This document shows, piece by piece, positions 1 to 5,320 of a stretch of 6,152 nucleotides of DNA. Origin of the DNA: an uncultured Elusimicrobiales bacterium (GTDB lineage Bacteria > Elusimicrobiota > Elusimicrobia > Elusimicrobiales > Elusimicrobiaceae). Location: contig CAJOLM010000093.1 in assembly GCA_905235355.1 (NCBI GenBank), positions 1 to 6,152 on the forward strand, read 5' to 3'. Every line of letters begins with the position of its first letter. The stretch's first letter is position 1. The notes under the pieces were generated by a model, which saw only the letters and a program-made list of their open reading frames with translations, was not told where the DNA came from and ran no database searches. The translations under genes and the position numbers were made by a program.

Positions 1-10
1 TATAAAAAAT

Positions 11-589
11 ATGTCATTCCCGAAATCTGTAATCGGGAATCTCAACCTTAAAAAAGCGGATGAGACCCCCGATACCAACCCTCGGGGGTGGCATCACGCC
101 TTTACACTTATTGAACTGTTGGTCGTTGTTTTAATTATCGGCATTTTATCCGCTATTGCCCTGCCGCAATATCAAAAGGCCGTGGAAAAAGCAAAAATGG
201 TACAAATGTTAACAAGAGTACGATCCTTTCAAATTACTCTTGACGAATATATGTTGGCAAACGGATTTGGTGATTCTTCCGCTTATTACTACATGACTGA
301 AGATTTGAATATAACTTTTCCAGGAACCAGTGGTCCCCCTCACCAATACTGTGAAAAAGATTACAGTTTCTGTTATATAACATACTATGAGAGTGGAGAG
401 TACCAGATTTATGCTTTCAGACGGGCAAACGGTCGCCCTGGCTATTATTGTGATAATGGTTGCGGATATTCTGCGTCCTGGAAAAAATCCAGCACTGATT
501 CTGATTGGGTAAAAACTTATTATCAAACAGCGGATGCAAAAGCCAATTTAAAGCCTGATTTTGCCGCGATGGGTTATACCACCAATTAA
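11..589 (+). CDS. Type IV pilin-like protein with an unusually long leader
   Basis: Predicted 192-residue prepilin-like protein, exported to the inner membrane and assembled into a type IV pilus or type II secretion pseudopilus. Residues 31-52 carry the class III signal core: Phe31 as mature residue 1, Glu35 as the conserved Glu5, and a hydrophobic helix running to about residue 51. Pro52 and the QYQKAVEKAK amphipathic continuation follow. The variable C-terminal domain has four cysteines (114, 121, 147, 151) that could form two disulfides. The leader is about 30 residues, far longer than the usual 6-8, and Ala30 rather than Gly precedes the cleavage site. The leader DNA consists largely of two hairpin repeats. 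No Shine-Dalgarno motif precedes the ATG at 11, and the frame is open to the window edge, so the true start may lie upstream. No in-frame start exists between the repeats and the pilin core. The family call is firm; pilus versus pseudopilus role and start are uncertain. Confidence 0.85.
   Translation: MSFPKSVIGNLNLKKADETPDTNPRGWHHAFTLIELLVVVLIIGILSAIALPQYQKAVEKAKMVQMLTRVRSFQITLDEYMLANGFGDSSAYYYMTEDLNITFPGTSGPPHQYCEKDYSFCYITYYESGEYQIYAFRRANGRPGYYCDNGCGYSASWKKSSTDSDWVKTYYQTADAKANLKPDFAAMGYTTN
16..40. repeat. Inverted repeat (hairpin 1) inside the pilin leader
   Basis: Perfect 8-bp stem ATTCCCGA (16-23) and TCGGGAAT (33-40) around a 9-nt loop. The ATTCCC...GGGAAT outline recalls dispersed extragenic repeats such as Neisseria dRS3, but relatedness is not shown. 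It starts 3 nt after the putative ATG, so it would fold in the mRNA start region. Confidence 0.6.
65..89. repeat. Inverted repeat (hairpin 2) inside the pilin leader
   Basis: Perfect 8-bp stem ACCCCCGA (65-72) and TCGGGGGT (82-89), again around a 9-nt loop. It has the same architecture as the hairpin at 16-40, with the same stem-closing CCCGA/TCGGG, 24 nt further along. It ends 11 nt before the codon for mature residue 1 of the pilin. The pairing suggests a two-hairpin repeat unit. Confidence 0.6.
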
Positions 590-604
590 ATAGGCTCTTC
601 CGAC

Positions 605-634
605 AAAAACCCCGGGTATATGCCCGGGGTTTTT
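605..634. terminator. Strong bidirectional rho-independent terminator
   Basis: Perfect 12-bp stem: AAAAACCCCGGG (605-616) pairs with CCCGGGGTTTTT (623-634) around a 6-nt loop. The GC core is flanked by A5 on the left and T5 on the right, so each strand reads hairpin then T-run. It lies between the pilin stop (589) and the convergent parB stop (651) and probably ends both transcripts. Confidence 0.92.
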
Positions 635-650
635 ATGTGTAGAAATACCT

Positions 651-1541
651 TTACAACAACTTTGTTTTCAGGCGGCTGGCTAAATTGTCCAGCTCTTCCA
701 GCGTGTGGTACTGAATAATCAGCACCCCTTTGGACATTTTCCGCCCATAGCGCACTTCTACCTTGGTGCCCAGCGCAGCTTGCAGGTCTTGCTCAAAAGA
801 CACCACCTCGGGCGGTTTTGGCAGTTTTTGTGCTGCTGGAGCCACCAGCGCACGCGCGGCATCTTCCGCCTGGCGCACGGACATTTTAGTCTTTTTCATG
901 CGGCTAAATAAAATCTCCCGCTTGGACGCGTCCGGTAACATTAACAGCGCGCGGCCATGCCCTTCGCTAATCGTGCCGTCTTGCAACGCTTCTTGCATAT
1001 GCTCGGGCAGCTCTAGCAGGCGCAACGCATTAGACACCGCCGCTTTGGATTTGCCGCAATATTTGGCTAAATCCGTCTGAGAAATTTCAAACTGGCTCAT
1101 CAAATTGCGGTACCCGAGTGCCGTTTCAATCGGGTTTAAATCTTCCCGCTGAATATTTTCAATCAAGGCCAGCGCGCACATTTGCTGATTAGACAGTGCC
1201 TTGTGCACAATGGCTTCAATTTCCGTCAGCCCCGCCAGTTGGCTGGCGCGAAAGCGGCGCTCCCCGACGACGATTTCATATTTATCCAGCCCCGCATCAT
1301 ACACCACCACAATGGGCTGCGTCAGGCCGTGCTCTTTAATAGAGGCCGCCAATTCTTGCAGTTTTTCCTCGTCAAAAATGCGGCGCGGCTGGTAGCGGTT
1401 GGGAATAATTTTAGTTAAAGCAATTTTCTCGACGATAGCTCCGTCGGAGCCACCCGGCACGGCAAAAGCCGCCGGATCTACCACCTCTTGTGTGGATTTA
1501 AGTAAAGCATCTAAACCTTTTCCTAAAGCTTGTCTAGCCAT
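651..1541 (-). CDS. parB: Chromosome partitioning protein ParB (Spo0J family)
   Basis: A 296-residue parS-binding CTPase clamp that loads on the origin region and works with ParA in chromosome segregation. The N-terminus carries GKGLDALL (7-14), the conserved ParA-contacting segment. The CTP-binding N-domain follows, with IPNRYQPRR (46-54), GLTQPIVV (72-79) and GERRFRA (93-99), then the ENIQREDLNPIE block (128-139). A helix-turn-helix lies at about 153-174 (ISQTDLAKYCGKSKAAVSNAL), and the C-terminal dimerisation domain spans about 245-296. Length is normal for chromosomal ParB. The ATG at 1541 has a GGAGGA ribosome site 8 nt upstream that falls inside the last codons of parA, only 5 nt away, so the pair is probably translationally linked. 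A strong terminator follows. Three parS-like sites nearby fit a functional locus. Very secure call. Confidence 0.97.
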   Translation of the reverse strand: MARQALGKGLDALLKSTQEVVDPAAFAVPGGSDGAIVEKIALTKIIPNRYQPRRIFDEEKLQELAASIKEHGLTQPIVVVYDAGLDKYEIVVGERRFRASQLAGLTEIEAIVHKALSNQQMCALALIENIQREDLNPIETALGYRNLMSQFEISQTDLAKYCGKSKAAVSNALRLLELPEHMQEALQDGTISEGHGRALLMLPDASKREILFSRMKKTKMSVRQAEDAARALVAPAAQKLPKPPEVVSFEQDLQAALGTKVEVRYGRKMSKGVLIIQYHTLEELDNLASRLKTKLL

Positions 1542-1546
1542 AAATT

Positions 1547-2380
1547 TTATCCTCCGAAATCATAATTATAGGCACCCGCATTAGACGGATCTGCCCCTTC
1601 AAATTCTGCCACGTTCACCCCGCGCCGCGCCATAAATTCAATGGCTAGCTGTATATAAGCCCGCGCACCGCGGCACGCCGGGTCATAGTCAAAAATGGAC
1701 TGCCCGAAGCTCGGTGCTTCGGCCAGACGTATATTGCGCGGGATAGGCGTTTTATACACTTTATCGCCATAAAAGCGGCTTACTTCTTCCAGCACTTGTT
1801 TGGACAAATTCATGCGGGAATCGTACATGGTTAAGATACCGCCGTCCACTTTTAAATTATTATTTAAAAATTGTCTGATTTTGGAAACAGTTGCCATAAA
1901 GTGCGCCAGACCTTCCATAGCGTAAAACTCGCACTGTACGGGAGTAATTACGCTATCAGCCGCCATAAGTGCATTGAGGGTGAGCAGCCCTAAAGAAGGA
2001 GGAGAATCTATAATGATATAGCGGTACATATTGCGCAGCGGCTCTAATACTTGTTTGAGCATATTTTCGCGCCCGCGCACATTGACCAGCTCCACTTCCG
2101 CTCCGGCTAAATGTTTGCAGGTGGGGATGACATCTAACATATCATTAGAGGTCTGCCGCACGACTTCTTCAAATTTTGCATTTTTGGTAATCAAATGATA
2201 TACGGATTTTTCCCCGTCCGCCAGTACAATGCCCAGCCCGGAGCCGGCATTTCCTTGCGGGTCAAAATCCACCAACAATACTTCTTGATCTAAATAAGCC
2301 AAGGCATAAGCCAGGTTGATAGCGGTGGTAGTTTTTCCCACACCGCCTTTTTGATTTGCTATTGCTATAATTTCACCCAT
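1547..2380 (-). CDS. parA: Chromosome partitioning ATPase ParA (Soj family)
   Basis: A 277-residue P-loop ATPase of the MinD/ParA superfamily. ATP-driven dimers bind DNA nonspecifically, and ParB stimulates hydrolysis to move the origin. The deviant Walker A motif KGGVGKTT is at residues 11-18, with both the signature Lys11 and Lys16. VLLVDFDPQGN (34-44) is the Walker A' region, and YIIIDSPPS (121-129) is Walker B with Asp125. The C-terminal TPIPRNIRLAEAPSFGQSI block is typical of chromosomal Soj. There is no N-terminal DNA-binding extension as in plasmid type Ia ParA. I chose the ATG at 2380 over an in-frame TTG at 2425, because an AGGAGG motif lies 4 nt upstream and the family normally starts just before the Walker A strand. 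A promoter and a parS-like site lie directly upstream, and parB follows after 5 nt. Confidence 0.97.
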   Translation of the reverse strand: MGEIIAIANQKGGVGKTTTAINLAYALAYLDQEVLLVDFDPQGNAGSGLGIVLADGEKSVYHLITKNAKFEEVVRQTSNDMLDVIPTCKHLAGAEVELVNVRGRENMLKQVLEPLRNMYRYIIIDSPPSLGLLTLNALMAADSVITPVQCEFYAMEGLAHFMATVSKIRQFLNNNLKVDGGILTMYDSRMNLSKQVLEEVSRFYGDKVYKTPIPRNIRLAEAPSFGQSIFDYDPACRGARAYIQLAIEFMARRGVNVAEFEGADPSNAGAYNYDFGG

Positions 2381-2396
2381 AAGTCCTCCTAATAGT

Positions 2397-2425
2397 ATTA
2401 AAGCAAATATCACACACAAAAGCAA
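2397..2425 (-). promoter_or_regulatory. Probable parAB promoter
   Basis: Read on the minus strand: -35 TTGCTT (2425-2420), a 17-nt spacer, then -10 TTTAAT (2402-2397, one mismatch to TATAAT). The predicted start near 2390 leaves a leader of about 10 nt that begins at the AGGAGG ribosome site. The parS-like site at 2432-2445 ends 6 bp upstream of the -35, so bound or spreading ParB could affect parAB transcription. The -35 matches only 3 of 6 bases, so the call is moderate. Confidence 0.5.
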
Positions 2426-2431
2426 GTATTT

Positions 2432-2445
2432 TTTTCACGTGAAAA
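2432..2445. promoter_or_regulatory. parS-like palindrome A (upstream of parA)
   Basis: TTTTCACGTGAAAA is a perfect 14-bp palindrome. It matches the central 12 bases (TTTCACGTGAAA) of the canonical chromosomal parS TGTTTCACGTGAAACA but has T and A in place of the canonical outer G and C. It lies just upstream of the parA promoter and is probably a ParB loading site. Three copies within 1.2 kb next to parAB make chance unlikely. Confidence 0.85.
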
Positions 2446-2477
2446 CAAAAACGGATAAATGTGGGTTTGGGCGCGGT

Positions 2478-2497
2478 CAGTTTTCACGTGAAAACTG
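2478..2497. promoter_or_regulatory. parS-like palindrome B (lepB-parA intergenic)
   Basis: The same 14-bp core as at 2432-2445 occupies 2481-2494. The symmetry extends with CAG on the left and CTG on the right into a perfect 20-bp palindrome, the most extended of the three sites. Its centre lies 49 bp from that of the neighbouring site. Probable ParB loading site. Confidence 0.87.
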
Positions 2498-2566
2498 CCG
2501 GGCACTTAGTGGATAAACCCTGTGTATATTGTGGACAAGAACGCACAGCTCCCCAATAGAGGAGCC

Positions 2567-3592
2567 TTATTTTATTAAGCCTATGCGCTTAAGCGGCCAA
2601 TGGATAAACCAGGCGGTGCCTTTTATATTTTCGCGCGGCACAGGACCCCAATAGCGGGAATCACAAGACTCGTCACGGTTATCGCCCATGGCAAAATATT
2701 GGCCTTCCGGCACTACTACCGGTCCGAAATTATCCCGGATAGATAAAGGGCCAAAAGCCTCTTCTATTTTTCTTCCTTCCCATAATGCTTGATAAACCGT
2801 CGGATTTACATAAATAAGATTTTCATCTTCTTTTTTAGACTCGTCTAGTGTAATGACGGGAGCAAAGCGGCTTTTAGCACGAAAGAGTTCATAACCGTGT
2901 AAGGGCTCTTTGACATCATTAATATACAAATCCCCATTTCTGACTTCTACTTTATCTCCGGGCAAACCAACTACACGTTTGACATAATCGCGCCCGTATT
3001 GTGAATCACCGCCACAGTTTATTTGTGTTTTATCATTAGCAGGAAATAAAAAAACAATTATATCTCCCTTTTGTATGGGTTTAAATTGTCCGAAACGGAT
3101 ATTTGTCAGCGGGATGCGGAAACCATATACTGCTTTATTAACAAACAAATGATCACCAATTTCCAAGGTATTATACATAGAGGCGGACGGAATTTTGAAG
3201 GCTTGCACAAAGAAAAACATCACAATAGATGCCACAAATCCGGCAAAATAAATAGTATTGGCCCAATCCAAATTGGTCTTGATAATCTTTTCGCGCCGCT
3301 CCGCCTGTTTCTTGCGCGCATAAAAGAAACCCATTACAGACAGCCCCGCAATCAATAGCCACGCCACTATTGTTTTGGCATTAGAGCTATTTTCTAAAAT
3401 GGGATTAGAGGAAGCGCTTTGTTGTACAAAGCTGCCTATTACATAAATACAGCCTAAAAATAAAAAAAGGAAAATGCTGTTCCAAATGCCAAATCTATTT
3501 CCGGCATCTAATTTATTTTTGCGAAACAAGCGTTTGCTAATCCATGAAAAAACATACATCACACAAGCTGCTATAAATAATCTCTGTTCCAT
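2567..3592 (-). CDS. lepB: Signal peptidase I (LepB, S26 family)
   Basis: A 341-residue membrane serine protease that removes signal peptides from Sec- and Tat-exported preproteins outside the inner membrane. IPSASMYNTLEIGDHLFVNK (134-153) contains the nucleophile Ser138, and YVKRVVGLPGD (203-213) contains the general-base Lys205. GDNRDESCDSR (303-313) is the conserved C-terminal box, so the Ser/Lys dyad is intact. About 110 residues precede the usual single anchor. Hydrophobic segments at roughly 5-19, 36-56, 74-92 and 112-131, with basic stretches at 20-27 and 93-105, predict four membrane spans with the catalytic domain outside. The ATG at 3592 follows GGGAG at a 5-nt distance, with a closer AAGG overlapping, an acceptable ribosome site. 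It is 26 nt downstream of the glycosyltransferase and probably co-transcribed, with a parS-like site in the gap. It does not process pilins, which need a PilD-type peptidase. Confidence 0.96.
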   Translation of the reverse strand: MEQRLFIAACVMYVFSWISKRLFRKNKLDAGNRFGIWNSIFLFLFLGCIYVIGSFVQQSASSNPILENSSNAKTIVAWLLIAGLSVMGFFYARKKQAERREKIIKTNLDWANTIYFAGFVASIVMFFFVQAFKIPSASMYNTLEIGDHLFVNKAVYGFRIPLTNIRFGQFKPIQKGDIIVFLFPANDKTQINCGGDSQYGRDYVKRVVGLPGDKVEVRNGDLYINDVKEPLHGYELFRAKSRFAPVITLDESKKEDENLIYVNPTVYQALWEGRKIEEAFGPLSIRDNFGPVVVPEGQYFAMGDNRDESCDSRYWGPVPRENIKGTAWFIHWPLKRIGLIK

Positions 3593-3603
3593 ACCTTCTC
3601 CCG

Positions 3604-3619
3604 GTTTTCACGTGAAAAC
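3604..3619. promoter_or_regulatory. parS-like palindrome C (between glycosyltransferase and lepB)
   Basis: Perfect 16-bp palindrome GTTTTCACGTGAAAAC, with the 14-bp core at 3605-3618. Its last base is the first base of the plus-strand complement (3619-3621) of the glycosyltransferase TAG stop, and it ends 11 bp upstream of the lepB ATG. Sharing the core with two intergenic sites 1.1 kb away supports ParB binding rather than a lepB operator, although an effect on lepB transcription is possible. Confidence 0.83.
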
Positions 3620-4722
3620 TAACAAAATTTTGTATATATTTTAAGGTAAATTTTCTCTTTTGCCCCATATTGCGTTTTTATATGGACCCTGGCATCCGAA
3701 CCCATCTGTTTTCGGTTTACAGGGTCAGCCAAAAACTGGTCCATCAGCGCGCTAATAATGATAGGGTCCTGCCCATTACACACAAATCCGGTCTTGCCAT
3801 GCAGCACCGCGCGGGGCATATCGCCTACTTTGCTAACAATACTAGGCAGCCCACACGAACAAGCCTCTAATAAAGACAAAGGCAAGCTTTCTTCTAAAGA
3901 AACCAACACAAACGCGTCACTTGCTAACAAAAACGCCCTCACATCACTTACATCCCCTGTAAAAAGAACGCTTTTTTCAAGCCCCAGCTCCGTCGTGAGC
4001 TGCTGTAAAGCCTCTTTTTCCGGCCCGCCGCCCACGAACAACAACCGCGTGTGCGGATTTTTGGCATACACGGCGGCAAAAGCGCGCAGCAGCGTGGCTT
4101 GATTTTTTTCTTTTGATAAACGCGCCACACAACAAAATACTGTATTTTCAGACGAAAAACCCAGGCGGCTGCGTTCCTCATCCCGTACGCGCGCGTTCGG
4201 AGCGAAAAAATCCGTATCTACGCCGTTGCATATTAGCTGCAATTTTTCGTCTGCGTATTTTTGTTTTTTCTTTAAATAATCCGCCGTCGTTTGCGATTCT
4301 GCGCAGCTGATATCGTCGGCATCTTTGAGTGCGCGGTCCCACAAGCGCAGCAGAAAATTCCGCTTGGACAAATCATAATGCGGCGTCGTAATTAAATGAA
4401 ATCTCACGCGCCGCTTGGCCAGGCGCGAGAGCTCTATGGCGCGGTATAAAAACGCATGTACCACGTCGGGCGAAAAGCGTTCTATTTCGTCCACCAGCCG
4501 CGCCAGCGCACCGGCAAATTGCACCGGGCTGTACTTGCCGCGCACATCTAAACTTAACACTTCAAAACCGTCTTGTTTTAATTGCTGCCCGACGACACCC
4601 ACAGGTTTAACAGAAATAATTTTGACCGTGTGCCCTTCTGCCTGCGCAGCTTGCGCCAAACGCCGCAGCGCCATTTCCGCGCCGCCGCGATCCGTCGTAG
4701 TACAGACGTATAAAATCTTCAT
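3619..4722 (-). CDS. Glycosyltransferase family 4 (GT-B fold)
   Basis: A 367-residue protein with two Rossmann-like domains that probably transfers a sugar from a nucleotide-sugar donor onto a lipid, polysaccharide or protein at the cytoplasmic face of the membrane. The N-domain opens MKILYVCTTTDRGGAE, with the RGGAE loop at 12-16 typical of GT4. The linker NGVDTDFF (166-173) is typical of the family. ARLSKEKN (200-207) supplies the phosphate-contacting Arg201 and Lys206. VGGGPEKEAL is at 230-239, and the GT4 E-x7-E donor motif is Glu278/Glu286. There is no membrane span or signal peptide. The ATG at 4722 is preferred over an in-frame TTG at 4746, because homologues start at the first beta strand. 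No Shine-Dalgarno precedes it, and an extended -10 sits exactly where a leaderless mRNA would be made. Donor, acceptor and pathway cannot be told from sequence; lepB is probably in the same transcript. Confidence 0.9.
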   Translation of the reverse strand: MKILYVCTTTDRGGAEMALRRLAQAAQAEGHTVKIISVKPVGVVGQQLKQDGFEVLSLDVRGKYSPVQFAGALARLVDEIERFSPDVVHAFLYRAIELSRLAKRRVRFHLITTPHYDLSKRNFLLRLWDRALKDADDISCAESQTTADYLKKKQKYADEKLQLICNGVDTDFFAPNARVRDEERSRLGFSSENTVFCCVARLSKEKNQATLLRAFAAVYAKNPHTRLLFVGGGPEKEALQQLTTELGLEKSVLFTGDVSDVRAFLLASDAFVLVSLEESLPLSLLEACSCGLPSIVSKVGDMPRAVLHGKTGFVCNGQDPIIISALMDQFLADPVNRKQMGSDARVHIKTQYGAKEKIYLKIYTKFC

Positions 4723-4728
4723 GGTATT

Positions 4729-4737
4729 ATTATAGCA
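4729..4737 (-). promoter_or_regulatory. Extended -10 promoter, probably giving a leaderless transcript
   Basis: The minus strand reads TGCTATAAT, a perfect extended -10 (TGnTATAAT) with the hexamer at 4734-4729. No good -35 is seen at the usual distance, as is common for extended -10 promoters. The expected start, 7 nt past the hexamer, coincides with the A of the glycosyltransferase ATG at 4722, so the mRNA may have no 5' leader. Confidence 0.55.
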
Positions 4738-4776
4738 AAACAACAAAAATAAGGGATTTTAAAAATAAAAAAGCGC

Positions 4777-4809
4777 TTGACAAACCAAAAAAAAAAAACA
4801 AAATATAGT
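4777..4809 (+). promoter_or_regulatory. Promoter of the second pilin gene, with an A-tract spacer
   Basis: A perfect -35 TTGACA (4777-4782) is followed by TATAGT (4804-4809, five of six matches to the -10). The spacer is 21 nt, longer than the optimal 17, and contains a run of twelve A residues (4787-4798). A poorer -10 candidate, AAATAT (4801-4806), would give an 18-nt spacer. The start would be near 4816, leaving a leader of about 34 nt. Confidence 0.55.
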
Positions 4810-4849
4810 ATGCCTTAAAAAGGAGAATATTATTCAAATAGGAGAACTT

Positions 4850-5320
4850 ATGAAAAAAGCATTTACATTAATAGAGTTGCTTGTCGTCGTACTTATTATC
4901 GGCATACTTGCCGCGATTGCGCTGCCGCAATACCGCCTCGCTGTAGAAAAATCCCGCGCCGCAGAAGCAATTGTCTTACTTACCGCGCTGACCGAAGCGC
5001 AAGAAAGATATTATTTAGCCAATAATACCTACACGGCTGACTTTTCTAATTTAGACGTAACAATCCCTACAGAAACGAAATTTTTTACTTATCGGTGTGA
5101 AGCGGAAAGCTGTTTTGCAACCCCTAAAAATACTGATTTCTATTATCGTTTTTGGTTTGTAATGAAAAACAGAATAAGAACAATAGAAGAGATGGCTGTA
5201 AACAGCGAAGGAAAACATTGGTGTTTGGCTCCTCAAGCAGACGCGTCCGGCGTGAGGATTTGTAAAACTTTTGGAACAAGAGATATTGGTGATGAGTATT
5301 ATTTAATAACAAAAAAATAG
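4850..5320 (+). CDS. Type IV pilin-like protein
   Basis: A 156-residue prepilin-like protein of the type IV pilus or type II pseudopilus class. It has a minimal leader MKKA, then Phe5 as mature residue 1, Glu9 as Glu5 of the mature protein, a hydrophobic helix to about residue 25, Pro26, and the QYRLAVEKSRAAEA amphipathic part of the N-terminal helix. The globular domain has cysteines at 83, 88, 125 and 138, allowing two disulfides. The ATG at 4850 has AGGAG 5 nt upstream; a second AGGAGAA lies at 4821-4827 with no ATG, GTG or TTG suitably placed after it. The N-terminal helix matches the pilin at 11-589 almost residue for residue, while synonymous sites and C-terminal domains differ, so they are paralogues and not a recent duplication. 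As in that gene, Ala replaces Gly before the cleavage site. Length is typical of a major or minor pilin; which one cannot be told. Confidence 0.9.
   Translation: MKKAFTLIELLVVVLIIGILAAIALPQYRLAVEKSRAAEAIVLLTALTEAQERYYLANNTYTADFSNLDVTIPTETKFFTYRCEAESCFATPKNTDFYYRFWFVMKNRIRTIEEMAVNSEGKHWCLAPQADASGVRICKTFGTRDIGDEYYLITKK

Larger units (their letters stand above)
2381..2566. other. Intergenic region with parS sites and DnaA-box-like motifs
   Basis: 186 bp between the lepB stop and the parA start. Besides the parA promoter and two parS-like palindromes it holds three 9-mers, each one mismatch from the DnaA box TGTGNATAA: AGTGGATAA (2508-2516), TGTGTATAT (2521-2529) and TGTGGACAA (2530-2538). The last two abut head to tail. 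No exact TTATCCACA is present and there is no clear AT-rich unwinding element. It could be an origin-proximal regulatory region or part of an origin; the evidence supports only origin proximity. Confidence 0.4.

Noticed and set aside
16..89. The two inverted repeats as a CRISPR array or attenuator
   Set aside because: There are only two non-identical units without equal spacers. No leader-peptide-plus-terminator arrangement exists, because the frame runs straight through into the pilin.
705..1584. Several plus-strand open frames opposite parB
   Set aside because: They lie antisense to a parB with every expected motif, lack ribosome sites and show no recognisable protein features.
2381..2425. 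Longer ParA starting at an in-frame TTG (position 2425)
   Set aside because: The 15 added residues are hydrophobic and unlike the family, the TTG overlaps the predicted -35, and the ATG at 2380 has an AGGAGG motif.
2548..2565. Small hairpin GCTCC/GGAGC with an 8-nt loop downstream of lepB, considered as the lepB terminator
   Set aside because: The stem is only 5 bp and no T-run follows on the minus strand. The T-rich side is on the plus strand, where no gene needs ending.
3670..4735. Plus-strand open frames opposite the glycosyltransferase
   Set aside because: Low-complexity, Ser/Arg-rich translations antisense to a clear GT4 gene; shadows of its codon bias.
4787..4798. A12 run as a possible sequencing or assembly artefact
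   Set aside because: It lies in non-coding DNA, so its length cannot be checked from a reading frame. I kept it as a promoter observation but could not confirm the count.
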